Notes: generated by a model not told the origin, from the letters alone. 64,000 nt of DNA from Halegenticoccus soli (GCF_002844195.1 NZ_PEND01000004.1:372001-436000), one strand, 5' to 3'. Positions 24,994 through 33,991 are shown, counted from the stretch's first letter. Translations and numbers: made by a program.

Positions 24994-26127
24994 GTGTCCT
25001 TCGATCCGATCGCGTTCCTGGAGTCCGCCGTCCGGATCGCCTCCCACGAGGAGGTCGGGCAGATGCGCGACTTCCTCGTCGGCACCCTCGCGGACCACGG
25101 CGTCGAGGCCGACGTCGACCGCGCCGGAAACGTCGTCGCGAGCAGGGGCTCCGGGTCGCCGCACCTCGTTTTGAACACCCACATCGACACCGTCCCCCCG
25201 CACGTCCCCTACGAGCGCGAACCGGGCGTGATCCGCGGCCGCGGCTCCTGCGACGCGAAGGGACCGCTCGCGGCGCTGCTCGCGGCGTTCCTCGCTGTCG
25301 ATCCGAGGGAGGACGGGGAGGGCGGACGGATCTCCCTCGCCGTCACGCCCGACGAGGAGCGCCTCTCGACCGGCGCCGCCGCCCTCACCGGGAGCGCCGG
25401 CGACTCCCCGTTCGCGTCCCTCGTCCGGGGCGGCGACGCCTTCGTCGTCGGCGAGCCCACCGGCCTCGACGTGTGTAACGCCGCCAAGGGGCGGTTCGAG
25501 GGGACGATCCGCCTCTCGGGGTCGAACGCGCACGCGGCGGAGCCGGACTCCGGCGCGAACGCCGTCGCCGCCGCCGAGCGCGCGCTCTCGGCGCTGCGAA
25601 CGTTCGACGCGGACCGCGAGCCCCACCCGTCGCTCGGCCCGGCCACGCTCACCCCGACCGTGATCGAGGGGGGCGAGGCGACGAATCAGGTGCCGGCCGA
25701 GTGCCGCATCGTCGTCGACCGTCGGAGCGTCCCGCCCGAGACGGCCGAGGGATTCCGGGAGGCGCTGGGGGGGCACCTCCGCGAGGCCGTCCCCGCCGAA
25801 ATCGGCGTCGAGTTCCGCCTCGCGGAGCGCGAGACGCCCTTCCTGGAGGCGTTCACCACGCCCGAGGGCGACCCGCTGGTCCGGACGCTGGCCGACGCCG
25901 CGGCGCGGGCGAGCGACGGCGCGGGCGGCGGCGTGCGCCCCTTCACCGCCGCGACCGAGGCGTCGTACTTCGCCCCCGCGCCGACCGTCGTCTTCGGGCC
26001 CGGAGCGCTCGCGGACGACGCGGGCGCGGTGGCCCACTCGGACCGCGAGTACGTGAACACGGACGAGGTTCGGGCGGCGGCCGAGGCGGTCGAGACGACG
26101 CTCCGGGCGACGCTCGCCGACGGCTGA
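24994..26127 (+). CDS. dapE: Succinyl-diaminopimelate desuccinylase (M20 metallopeptidase family)
   Basis: 377 aa M20 family amidohydrolase. Metal-binding motifs are NTHIDTVPPH (His, Asp), GRGSCDAKGPLA (Asp), TPDEERLS (Glu-Glu) and FTAATEASYF in the C-terminal part; a dimerisation domain covers about residues 170-290. The context with dapD makes N-succinyl-LL-DAP the likely substrate, removing succinate. GTG start at 24994, 15 bp after dapF. It closes the cluster. No N-succinyl-DAP aminotransferase (DapC) gene is present next to it. Confidence 0.88.
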   Translation: MSFDPIAFLESAVRIASHEEVGQMRDFLVGTLADHGVEADVDRAGNVVASRGSGSPHLVLNTHIDTVPPHVPYEREPGVIRGRGSCDAKGPLAALLAAFLAVDPREDGEGGRISLAVTPDEERLSTGAAALTGSAGDSPFASLVRGGDAFVVGEPTGLDVCNAAKGRFEGTIRLSGSNAHAAEPDSGANAVAAAERALSALRTFDADREPHPSLGPATLTPTVIEGGEATNQVPAECRIVVDRRSVPPETAEGFREALGGHLREAVPAEIGVEFRLAERETPFLEAFTTPEGDPLVRTLADAAARASDGAGGGVRPFTAATEASYFAPAPTVVFGPGALADDAGAVAHSDREYVNTDEVRAAAEAVETTLRATLADG

Positions 26128-26193
26128 AACAGCCGGAATCGGCCTCTCGGACTGTCTGCGCCGGCCATATCGCCGGCGACCGGCCGACGCATG

Positions 26194-26201
26194 ATTTATA
26201 G
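26194..26201 (+). promoter_or_regulatory. TATA box of the universal stress protein gene
   Basis: ATTTATAG lies 24-31 nt upstream of the ATG at 26225, the spacing of a leaderless haloarchaeal promoter. Confidence 0.6.
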
Positions 26202-26224
26202 TTTCGAAGGATTCTCTAACGATC

Positions 26225-27130
26225 ATGCATATCGATTCCACGGTCGCGCTCCAGGCGATGCCGTCCGGCGGGCGGGACGGGGCGGCCGACGGAGTCGTTC
26301 TCGTCCCGGTCTTCGGCGAGGGGGCGATGACGAACGGCAGGGAGCTCTCGTACGCGCTGGCGACGGAAGGCGACGCCGAGTTGCTGTTCCTGCACCCGGT
26401 GACCGTTCCGGCCCCCGTCGAGCCGTCGGGCGACGTGCAGGCCGACCACGGAGAGGTCGCGGAGCTCGCCTGGCGCGCCCGGAACGACGCCGGGATCGAC
26501 GCGTCCGGGACGGTTCGCGTCGGCCGCGACCCCGTTCGCACGGTGCTCGACGAGGTCGATCGGGCCGGGATCGAGACCCTCGTGCTCCAGGAGTCGATCG
26601 ACCGGGGGCTGCTCGAGGGCGTCCGCCTGACCACCGTCGAGCAGATCACCGTCCACGCCGACGCGGACGTCGTCGTGACGAACGGGCAGGGGAGCCTCGG
26701 CGCCGTGTCGTCGGTCCTCGTTCCGGTGGCGGGGGGGCCGCACTCGGGGTTCGCCGTCGAGGTCGCCGGCGCCCTCGCGCGGTACAAGCGGGCCTGGATC
26801 GACCTCCTCCACGTCGTTCCGCCCGAGGCGGACGACGAGTGCCGACGCGAGGCGGAGGCGCGTTTCGACGCCGCCCGCGAGCGCCTCGGCGACTTCGAGC
26901 GGGTCGACTCCTGGACGCTCGAAGCCGACGACGTCGCGGAGGCGATCATCGAACAGTCCGAGTACTACGACGCGACGGTGCTCGGAGCGCCGACGAAGAG
27001 CCGCCTCCGGCAGCTCGTGTTCGGCTCGACGACTGACGCGGTCAGGCGCGACGCGACCACGCCGGTCGTCGTCGCCCGGCGGAACACCGACGAGTCCCTT
27101 CTCGACCGCTGGCTGCTCGCCGAAGGGTAA
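26225..27130 (+). CDS. Tandem universal stress (UspA) domain protein
   Basis: 301 aa. Two Usp-type domains can be traced: the first from VVLVPVFGEGAMTNGRELSYALA to about residue 150, the second from SSVLVPVAGGPHSGFAVEVAGALA to about 285, ending in TVLGAPTKSRLRQLVFGSTTDAVRRDATTPVVVARR. The second domain keeps the GxPxxxxxxxxxFGSxxxxV ATP-loop-like pattern; the first is degenerate. Function in stress signalling is known only in general terms. Monocistronic with its own TATA box. Confidence 0.85.
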   Translation: MHIDSTVALQAMPSGGRDGAADGVVLVPVFGEGAMTNGRELSYALATEGDAELLFLHPVTVPAPVEPSGDVQADHGEVAELAWRARNDAGIDASGTVRVGRDPVRTVLDEVDRAGIETLVLQESIDRGLLEGVRLTTVEQITVHADADVVVTNGQGSLGAVSSVLVPVAGGPHSGFAVEVAGALARYKRAWIDLLHVVPPEADDECRREAEARFDAARERLGDFERVDSWTLEADDVAEAIIEQSEYYDATVLGAPTKSRLRQLVFGSTTDAVRRDATTPVVVARRNTDESLLDRWLLAEG

Positions 27131-27223
27131 CCGCCGCAGAGCGGGGTACGGACCCGCTCTCGGGATTCCGTCCGGGACGACTACCAGTCAACTACTTAAC
27201 CTTTCGGCCGCGAGGGGGAGGTG

Positions 27224-27442
27224 ATGTCCGACGACTCCTCCGAGGCGAACGGGTGCCCGAAGTGCGGCCACGACGAAGTCGACGTGGGGCAGATTTCGAC
27301 CACGGGCGGCGGCCTGAGCAAGATGTTCGACATCCAGACGAACAACTTCCAGGTGGTCTCGTGTACGAACTGCGGCTACTCCGAACTGTACCGCGACGTG
27401 CGGGACCGCGGCGCGGACCTGGCCGATATCTTCTTCGGGTAG
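27224..27442 (+). CDS. Small zinc-ribbon protein
   Basis: 72 aa. Two CxxC knuckles, CPKCG and CTNCG, frame GLSKMFDIQTNNFQVV; the final SELY motif matches a known family of short Zn-ribbon proteins described as nucleic-acid-binding. Actual ligand unknown. The ATG at 27224 is preferred over a GTG three bases earlier because GGGAGGTG lies just upstream as a Shine-Dalgarno. A TATA-like CTACTTAACC is about 25-30 nt upstream. Confidence 0.82.
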   Translation: MSDDSSEANGCPKCGHDEVDVGQISTTGGGLSKMFDIQTNNFQVVSCTNCGYSELYRDVRDRGADLADIFFG

Positions 27443-27527
27443 TCCGTCCCGCACGCCGCGTGTCTCCGGTCGGAGCGGGCGACGTTACCCCGTCCGAGAA
27501 CGATCGGCAGTCGTCCCGCCGGTCGGC

Positions 27528-28193
27528 TTACCGCCGCGCGTGCGCCGTCCCGGCTTCGTCCGCCGAGGGCCTCCGCTCGGGTTCGTCGCCGGTGCCGCGC
27601 AGCAGCAGCACGAGCCCGAACGCGAGCGGCGAGAGGAGCGCGGCGACGAACCCGCCGCCGACCAGCTCCGCGCCGGAGACGCCCGCGAGTCCGCCGCCCC
27701 CGCCGTCGCCGCCGGCCGCCGCGGGCGCGTCGCCGACGAGCACCGCGCCTTTCATCACCATCGCCTCGTGCGGCGCGCAGGCGTACTTGAAGACCCCCGA
27801 CGCGTCGAACCGGTGCTCGAACGTGAACCCGGCCTCGCCGACGAGCTCGCTCCCGAACGACCCGTCCTCGGCGGCGACGTTGTGGACGCCGCCCTCGCCG
27901 GTCCACTCCCAGACGACCGTCGTTCCGGGGTCGACCTGAACGGCCGCGGGGCCGAAGCCGAACGCCCCGCCGTTGCCCTGCGCGCCGACCTCGACGGTGA
28001 CCGACTCCTCCCCTCGCTTGTCGACGACGCCGTCGTAGTTGTCGACGTCGTCGAACCAGCCGCCGAAATCCGGTTCGGACTGCGCGGCGACCGTTCCGAC
28101 GCCGCCGCCCGACGCGCCGACGGCGCTGGCGGCCAGCGCGCCGCCCGTCGCCCGCAGGACCGACCGCCGGGAGAGTGCGCGTTCGGCGGTCAT
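27528..28193 (-). CDS. Halocyanin (blue copper protein, membrane-anchored)
   Basis: 221 aa. Tat signal (LSRRSVLRATGGALAASAVG) ending near VAAQ, then a plastocyanin-like domain (about residues 40-155). Copper ligands are His104 (GGVHNV), Cys139 (YACAPH), His142 and Met147 (MVMKG). A Gly-rich linker and one C-terminal transmembrane helix (FVAALLSPLAFGLVLLL) keep it on the outer face of the membrane. Halocyanins carry electrons. It overlaps the multicopper oxidase gene by 4 nt (ATGA), so it is probably the oxidase's electron donor or acceptor. Confidence 0.92.
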   Translation of the reverse strand: MTAERALSRRSVLRATGGALAASAVGASGGGVGTVAAQSEPDFGGWFDDVDNYDGVVDKRGEESVTVEVGAQGNGGAFGFGPAAVQVDPGTTVVWEWTGEGGVHNVAAEDGSFGSELVGEAGFTFEHRFDASGVFKYACAPHEAMVMKGAVLVGDAPAAAGGDGGGGGLAGVSGAELVGGGFVAALLSPLAFGLVLLLRGTGDEPERRPSADEAGTAHARR

Positions 28194-29341
28194 CCCTCGT
28201 ACCCCGCGTAGTCCATCAGGCTCCGGAAGATGTCGGTGTCCATCGCGTCGGTGTAGACGATGCCGGTCAGCATGCCGCCGGGGTAGGAGTTCCCGTTCCG
28301 GACGTGGTCCACCTTGTGACAGTGCATGAGGTAGATGCCGGGGTCGGCGTCGGCCTCGAGCTCGACGGTGTACCGCTCTGCCGGCGCGATGTTGAGCACG
28401 TCCCGTTCGAACCGCAGCGCCTCGGACATCCGGCTGCCGTCCTTCTCGACGACGCGGAAACGGTGGTTGTGGGTGTGCATGGGGTGGGCCATGAACCCGC
28501 CGTTGACGAAGTGGATCCGGACGGTGTCCCCGCGGTCGACGACGATGGGCGAGCCGTCCTCGGGGTGGAGCGTCCGCGGCGCGCTCTTGCCGTTGATGGT
28601 GAACGCGTCGGGCCGGCGGTTCGTGATGTCGTAGCTCACGTCCTCCCCGCCGTACTGCCGCGACAGGCGGCTGTCCCACTCCTTGATCGTCATGAAGTAC
28701 TCCTTGTCGGCGGGCTCGTACCCCTCGGGGTCGACCCGGAGGATCCCGTACATCCCCATCTCCATGTGCATGGGTGTCTGGTAGTGGCAGTGGTACAGGT
28801 GGGTCCCCGGGACGTTCGCCGGGATGGTGTAGGTGTGCTTCTCGCCGGGGTTCACGGTGATCCCCGTCGTCGTGGGCACGCCGTCGTTCTCCCACGTCTT
28901 GCGCACGCCGTGGAAGTGCAGCGTGTGGGGGTGGGCGCTGTCGGTGTTGTCGAGGGTGATCTTCAGGTCGCTCCCCTCGGTGGTCCGCAGAACGGGTCCG
29001 GGGACGCTCGCCGGCCCGTCGTCGGCCTGGAACGCCCAGACCTGCGGAAACGCGACCGGGCCGCCCATCTCCTTCCCGGGGTGGACCTCGTGGCGCGCGG
29101 GCACGGAGCGGAGCGTCACCTCGTGTCCGCGCTCGTCCAGATCGACGACCTCCGGCGGCGACGTCAGCGGGAGCTTCTCCTCCGCCTTCTGCTTCGCCGC
29201 CGCGCCGGGAGCCGAACCCACGTCGGCCGTGGGGGCCTGCGCGCAGCCTGCGACCGCGACTGCGCCGGTCGCGCCGGTCGCCGCCAGAAATTCGCGCCGC
29301 GAGATGCCGGTGCCGGGTGCGCCGATTCGATCACGGGTCAT
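28190..29341 (-). CDS. Two-domain multicopper oxidase (Tat lipoprotein)
   Basis: 383 aa. The signal SRREFLAATGATGAVAVAGC is a Tat motif followed by a lipobox (Cys33). Four copper motifs are visible: HPHTLHFHG (137-145), HLYHCHYQTPMHM (His181, His184, Cys185, His186), HPMHTHNH (286-293) and MHCHKVDH with Met357 (His340, Cys341, His342, His346). Both domains therefore have a Cys of type-1 kind. Two-domain enzymes of this kind include small laccases and NirK-like reductases; oxidase activity is the more likely. The start at 29341 is supported by a TATA box at about -28. Confidence 0.85.
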   Translation of the reverse strand: MTRDRIGAPGTGISRREFLAATGATGAVAVAGCAQAPTADVGSAPGAAAKQKAEEKLPLTSPPEVVDLDERGHEVTLRSVPARHEVHPGKEMGGPVAFPQVWAFQADDGPASVPGPVLRTTEGSDLKITLDNTDSAHPHTLHFHGVRKTWENDGVPTTTGITVNPGEKHTYTIPANVPGTHLYHCHYQTPMHMEMGMYGILRVDPEGYEPADKEYFMTIKEWDSRLSRQYGGEDVSYDITNRRPDAFTINGKSAPRTLHPEDGSPIVVDRGDTVRIHFVNGGFMAHPMHTHNHRFRVVEKDGSRMSEALRFERDVLNIAPAERYTVELEADADPGIYLMHCHKVDHVRNGNSYPGGMLTGIVYTDAMDTDIFRSLMDYAGYEG

Positions 29342-29365
29342 ATCTGCAGGTGGGGACGGAAATCC

Positions 29366-29372
29366 GATATAA
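29366..29372 (-). promoter_or_regulatory. TATA box of the multicopper oxidase-halocyanin operon
   Basis: TTATATC on the minus strand, 25-31 nt upstream of the ATG at 29341; leaderless spacing. Confidence 0.6.
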
Positions 29373-29482
29373 CGGTGGAGTGGTTCTCTAACGGCGGGAA
29401 CCGGGCGCTCCGTCCTTTCGGCTTCTCCCGCCGGCGGCATATACCGATTAGCCGATTCCCAGTCGGTGGGAATCGGGGACGC

Positions 29483-29537
29483 GACGGGGACGGAGAGGAC
29501 GACGGAGGCGGAAACGGTGACGGGGACGGAGAGGACG
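29483..29537. repeat. Purine-rich direct repeat between the oxidase promoter and purB
   Basis: A 19-bp unit, GACGGGGACGGAGAGGACG, occurs twice, 36 bp apart, inside a G/A-rich tract of roughly 29470-29580. The 315-bp gap 29342-29656 holds this tract and the oxidase promoter. No gene is supported, since frames through the tract are of Ser/Pro or Gly/Asp low complexity. Confidence 0.5.
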
Positions 29538-29656
29538 GCGGTGACGGAGACGACGGGAAGAAGACGGGCGGCGATGGATCGAACTCGACCGCGCCCCGTC
29601 GCGCCGCCCGTCCCGTGTACTCCGCGCCGTCCCGGTCGCTCGGCGGTCCCGTTCGT

Positions 29657-31120
29657 CTATGCCCCGTTCGGTTCGTCGGTCTCGTCGGCCCCGCCGGTCT
29701 TCGCACCCCCGTCGCCCTCGTCGGCGGCCTCCCCGTCCAGTTCGTCGACCAGTTCCGAGGCGAGGCCGGTGTACCCCGCGGGGGTCAGGGCCCGAAGCTC
29801 CGCGCGGACGCCCTCGTCGACGTCGAGGTCGGAAAAGAGGTCGCGGAAGTCCTCGATCGTCACCCGCCGGCCCCGCGTCAGCTCCTTCACGCGCTCGTAC
29901 GCGTCGGCGTCCCCCTCGCGGCGGAGGATCGTCTGGACGGCCTCGCCGACGATCTCGGGCGTCGCCTCCAGTTCCTCGCGCATCACCCGCTCGTTCGGAA
30001 CGACCTTCCCCAGCCCGGCTTCGGTCTTGCCGTACCCGATGAGGCAGTGACCCAGCGCCGTCCCGATGTTGCGCTTCACGGTCGAATCGGAGAGGTCGCG
30101 CTGGAGCCGCGAGGTGGTGACGTAGTCGGCGAGGAAGGTCAGGTCCGCGTTCGCCTTCGAGAGGTTCCCCTCGCTGTTCTCGAAGTCGATGGGGTTGACC
30201 TTGTGCGGCATGGTCGACGAGCCGGTTTCGCCCTCGACCGCCCGCTGGCGGAGGTACCGATCCGAAACGTAGAGCCACGCGTCCCGGTCGAGGTCGAGCA
30301 GGACGTTGTTCACCCCGCGAAGCGCGTCGAAGAGCTCGGCGAGGTCGTCGCAGGGGTTCACCTGCGTCGCCAGCGGGGCGTGTTCCAGCCCGAGGCTCTC
30401 CACGAACTGTCGGGAGAACGCGCGCCAGTCCACGTCCGGGTAGGCCGCGACGTGGGCGGCGTAGGTTCCGGACGCCCCCGCGAGCTTCCCGGCGAGGCCG
30501 GCGGTGGCCCTCCGGACCCGTCCCTCGGCCCGGGCGAGCCGGGCGGCGTAGACGGCCATCTCCTTGCCGAACGTCGTCGGGGTCGCGGGCTGGCCGTGCG
30601 TCCGCGCGAGCATCGGCGTATCGCGGTGCTCCCGGGCGAGCCCCGCGAGTTCGTCGCGAACGTCGGCCAGCGCGGGCAGCAGCACCTCCTCGACGGCCGG
30701 CTTGACGAGCAGCCGCCACGCGAGGTTGTTCACGTCCTCGCTCGTCAGCCCGAAGTGGATCCACGGGTGGACCGACTCGGGCGTCTCCGTCCGGACGAAG
30801 TACTCGACGGCCTTCACGTCGTGGTTCGTCGCCGAGTAGCCCGCCGCGCCCTCCGTCTCCAGGCGCTTTATCAGCCGGGCGTCGTCCGCGTCGAACTCCT
30901 CGTACAGCGCGCGGAGCTCGGCGCGCTCCCCTTCGCCGAACGACAGTGGCGTCGCGTCCAGGTCCGCGAGCGCGAGCAGGTACTCGGCCTCGACGCGGAC
31001 GCGGGCGCGCATGAGCGCCGACTCGCTGACGTAAGGCGAAAGCGGGGCGGTCCGCCGCGCGTACCGCCCGTCGAGCGGCGACACCGCGGCGAGCGGGTCG
31101 CTCCGGGACAGGTCTGACAT
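29657..31120 (-). CDS. purB: Adenylosuccinate lyase
   Basis: 487 aa. The fumarase/aspartase-family signature SSTMPHKVNPIDFENSEGN lies near residue 300 and holds the catalytic Ser loop; ARTHGQPATPTTFGKE and TSEDVNNLAWRLL are further conserved parts. Splits adenylosuccinate and SAICAR, releasing fumarate, in purine synthesis. The last 35 residues are a Gly/Asp-rich tail. Divergent from purNH, with a 168-bp shared upstream region. Confidence 0.95.
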   Translation of the reverse strand: MSDLSRSDPLAAVSPLDGRYARRTAPLSPYVSESALMRARVRVEAEYLLALADLDATPLSFGEGERAELRALYEEFDADDARLIKRLETEGAAGYSATNHDVKAVEYFVRTETPESVHPWIHFGLTSEDVNNLAWRLLVKPAVEEVLLPALADVRDELAGLAREHRDTPMLARTHGQPATPTTFGKEMAVYAARLARAEGRVRRATAGLAGKLAGASGTYAAHVAAYPDVDWRAFSRQFVESLGLEHAPLATQVNPCDDLAELFDALRGVNNVLLDLDRDAWLYVSDRYLRQRAVEGETGSSTMPHKVNPIDFENSEGNLSKANADLTFLADYVTTSRLQRDLSDSTVKRNIGTALGHCLIGYGKTEAGLGKVVPNERVMREELEATPEIVGEAVQTILRREGDADAYERVKELTRGRRVTIEDFRDLFSDLDVDEGVRAELRALTPAGYTGLASELVDELDGEAADEGDGGAKTGGADETDEPNGA

Positions 31121-31288
31121 GGTTCACCCTGCCCGCGGCGTCCGCAAAAGCGTGTCGGTGCGGTGTGCCACTTCCGTGTATATGTCCGCGGACGAGATCG
31201 CCGAATACGCCAGAAATAATGCACGCATCTGCACATCCGCGTCGCGGTAACCGCAACTGTTTTTCCCCCGGCGGGGGCTGTATCGACC

Positions 31289-32866
31289 ATGCTCAAGATC
31301 GCCGGCCTGGCGAGCAACCGCGGACGGAACCTGCTGCACATCGCAGATCGCGCCCCCGGCGGGGCCGAACTGGCCGTCGTCCTCTCGAACCGGGAGGGCG
31401 CGCCGGTGCTCGACGCCGCCTCCGAGCGCGGCATCCCGACGGAGGTCGTGACGCTCGGCGACGACGAGTCGCGGGAGTCCCACGAGCGCCGGATCCTCGA
31501 CCGCCTCGACGGCTACGACTTCGACCTCGTCTGCCTCGACGGCTACATGCGGATCCTCACGGCGGAGTTCGTCGAGAACGCGCCGACGACGCTGAACGTC
31601 CACCCGTCGCTCCTGCCCGCGTTCCCCGGGACGGACGCCCACGAGCAGGTGCTCGACGCCGGCGTCCGAACGACCGGCTGTACCGTCCACGTCGTGACCG
31701 AGGAGGTCGACGCCGGCCCGATCGTCACGCAGGAGGCCGTGCCCGTCTACGAGGACGACGACGCCGAGAGCCTCAAGCGCCGCGTCCTCCACGAGGCCGA
31801 GTTCGCGGCGTACCCGCGGGCCGTTCGCTGGTTCGCCGAGGACCGGGTCGCTGTCGAGGACGGACGCGCGACCGTCGAGGGCGACGAGGGCGGCGACTTC
31901 CCCGAACGGCGGCTGCTCTCGGACGAGCGCCGGGCGACGCTGCGCTACGGCGAGAACCCGCACCAGGACGCCGCGCTCTACGTCGACGACGGCTGCGAGG
32001 AGGCGAGCGTCGTCCACGCGGACCAGCTCAACGAGGGCGCGAAGGCGCTGTCGTACAACAACTACAACGACGCCGACGGCGCGCTCGACCTGATAAAGGA
32101 GTTCGACGAGCCCGCGGCGGCGGTGATAAAGCACGCGAACCCGGCGGGCTGCGCCGCGGCGGACGCGCTCGCGGAGGCGTACGAGCGCGCGCTCGCCACG
32201 GATCCGATGAGCGCCTTCGGCGGCATCGTGGCGCTGAACCGCGAGTGCGACGCCGAGACGGCGGAGCGGATCGTCGACTCGTTCAAGGAGGTCGTGGTCG
32301 CGCCCGGCTACACGGACGCGGCGCTGGACGTGCTTCGGGAGAAGAAGAACCTGCGCGTGCTCGACGTGGGCGAGTTCGGCGGCTCGACCGAGCGGTTCAC
32401 CGAGAAGCCGCTCGTCGGCGGCCGGCTCGTCCAGGAGCGCGACCGCTGGACGCCGACCCGCGACGATCTAGAGGTCGTCACTGAGCGCGCCCCGACCGAC
32501 GAGGAGGTCGAGACGATGCTGTTCGCGTGGAAGGTCCTGAAGCACGTCAAGTCGAACGGCATCCTCTTCGCGAAGGGAACGGAGACGGTCGGCGTCGGCA
32601 TGGGGCAGGTCAGCCGCGTCGACGCCGTTCGCCTGGCGGCGATGAAGGCCGACGAGCACGCGGAGGGAAAGTCGGCCGAGGGCGCCGTGATGGCCTCGGA
32701 CGCCTTCTTCCCGTTCCCGGACGGCATCGAGGAGGCGGCGACGGCAGGGATCTCGGCCGTCGTCCAGCCCGGCGGCTCTGTCAACGACGAGGACGTGATC
32801 GAGGCCGCCGACGAGCGCGGAATGTCGATGGCGTTCACCGGACGGCGGTGCTTTAGACACGACTGA
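31289..32866 (+). CDS. purNH: PurN-PurH fusion: GAR formyltransferase with AICAR formyltransferase
   Basis: 525 aa. Residues about 1-190 are PurN (phosphoribosylglycinamide formyltransferase) with LCLDGYMRILT, LNVHPSLLPAFPG (catalytic Asn-His) and VDAGPIV (Asp). Residues about 200-525 are the AICAR transformylase domain of PurH with RYGENPHQDAALY, SYNNYNDADGALDL, IKHANPAGCA and MSAFGGIVALN. The IMP cyclohydrolase domain of bacterial PurH is absent; archaea use a separate PurO. Thus both formyl-transfer steps of purine synthesis are joined in one protein, a known haloarchaeal arrangement. Confidence 0.93.
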   Translation: MLKIAGLASNRGRNLLHIADRAPGGAELAVVLSNREGAPVLDAASERGIPTEVVTLGDDESRESHERRILDRLDGYDFDLVCLDGYMRILTAEFVENAPTTLNVHPSLLPAFPGTDAHEQVLDAGVRTTGCTVHVVTEEVDAGPIVTQEAVPVYEDDDAESLKRRVLHEAEFAAYPRAVRWFAEDRVAVEDGRATVEGDEGGDFPERRLLSDERRATLRYGENPHQDAALYVDDGCEEASVVHADQLNEGAKALSYNNYNDADGALDLIKEFDEPAAAVIKHANPAGCAAADALAEAYERALATDPMSAFGGIVALNRECDAETAERIVDSFKEVVVAPGYTDAALDVLREKKNLRVLDVGEFGGSTERFTEKPLVGGRLVQERDRWTPTRDDLEVVTERAPTDEEVETMLFAWKVLKHVKSNGILFAKGTETVGVGMGQVSRVDAVRLAAMKADEHAEGKSAEGAVMASDAFFPFPDGIEEAATAGISAVVQPGGSVNDEDVIEAADERGMSMAFTGRRCFRHD

Positions 32867-33009
32867 AAGGATGTCTAACGCTCGCGGCTGAGCGGAGCGA
32901 AGTCGCGGCGCGTCAGGTACTCCCTCGCTAGCGCTCAGTCGTGCCTGACGCCCGAAAGAGGAGCGTCAGCGAGTCCTTCGGCGTTTCCGCCGCGGTCAGT
33001 GGCGGTCGT

Positions 33010-33762
33010 TCACACGCTCGCGAGCACCGTCACTAGCACGACGTGGACGGCCACGTCGGCGCCGAAGTGGGCGACCATGGCGGCCTCGATTCCCTGTTGC
33101 CAGTAGAGCCAGCCGAACACGATCCCGGTGACGCCGTTGAGGACGACCGTCCGGGAGACGACGAGCGGCGTGAGTTCCGTCACCTCCGCCATCAGGGGGA
33201 GGTGGGCGAACCCGAAGGCGATCGCCGCGAGGACGATGCACGCGCCGACCGCCTCCGGTCGGGGGTCGCCTTCGGGCGTCCTGACGATCTTCCACGACGC
33301 CCAGACGAGCAGCGTCAGAAAGCCGAACCGGAGCAGGAGCTCCTCGAACAGTCCGCCGTAGAGCGTCGCGAAGGCCCGCTGCCACAGCGGCGGAAAGACC
33401 CTCGTCGCGCCGTCGCCGATCAGTTCGGCGAACAGGCTGTCGACGAGAAAGATCCCCGCGCCGACGGTGACGCCGGTCGCGAACGAGTTCCGCAGCCGAC
33501 CGACCGCCGACGCCGGACGCTCGGTGGTGAGGAGCGCTGACACCACCGGCGCTCCGAGACCGACTTTCGGACCGAGGGCGACGCCGATCAGGACCGCGAC
33601 GGCGAGAACGACCCCCGCCTGGACGGTCACGACGACGACCGTCCCGCTCGTTCCCACCACCGACACCGGCGCGGCCGACAGCGCGTACGGAAGCCCGGCG
33701 AGGAACCCGACGATACCGGCGAACCACAGGACGACGAACAGCCTCCACGTTCCCGAGTCCAT
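33010..33762 (-). CDS. CPBP family intramembrane metalloprotease
   Basis: 250 aa, about seven transmembrane helices. The three family motifs are present: EELLLR (EExxxR), FGFAHLP (FxxxH) and HFGADV near the end. Family members include CAAX prenyl endopeptidase Rce1 and bacteriocin-processing or immunity proteins. The haloarchaeal substrate is unknown. The gene converges with purNH across a 143-bp spacer that contains no recognisable gene. Confidence 0.87.
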   Translation of the reverse strand: MDSGTWRLFVVLWFAGIVGFLAGLPYALSAAPVSVVGTSGTVVVVTVQAGVVLAVAVLIGVALGPKVGLGAPVVSALLTTERPASAVGRLRNSFATGVTVGAGIFLVDSLFAELIGDGATRVFPPLWQRAFATLYGGLFEELLLRFGFLTLLVWASWKIVRTPEGDPRPEAVGACIVLAAIAFGFAHLPLMAEVTELTPLVVSRTVVLNGVTGIVFGWLYWQQGIEAAMVAHFGADVAVHVVLVTVLASV

Positions 33763-33991
33763 CCTCCGAAAAGACGATTCTACGATACATCAAATCGAGG
33801 GTGAGTTTCTCCCCGATGAGCGTGAATCAAGCCGCGTCTCACGCGGTGCAAAGTCGTCGCGGACAGCGCCGTCGAGGGGGTGAGCGCGCGACCGATCGCT
33901 CACCGCCGGTGGCGCACCGAAGCGCCGAAGGCCGCGGTTCGAAAACGGCCAGTTCGTTACCCTAAAGCGGCGGCGCTCTGACTGTCGATGC

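Noticed and set aside
28190-29341. Copper nitrite reductase NirK identity for the multicopper oxidase
   Set aside because: The C-terminal domain has a Cys-His set and HCHxxxH as in oxidases, which NirK lacks; kept as a two-domain multicopper oxidase of open substrate.
29338-29706. Minus-strand open frame of Ser/Pro-rich sequence across the purine-rich tract
   Set aside because: Low-complexity translation of a repeated GACGG tract; overlaps the purB end and the oxidase promoter.
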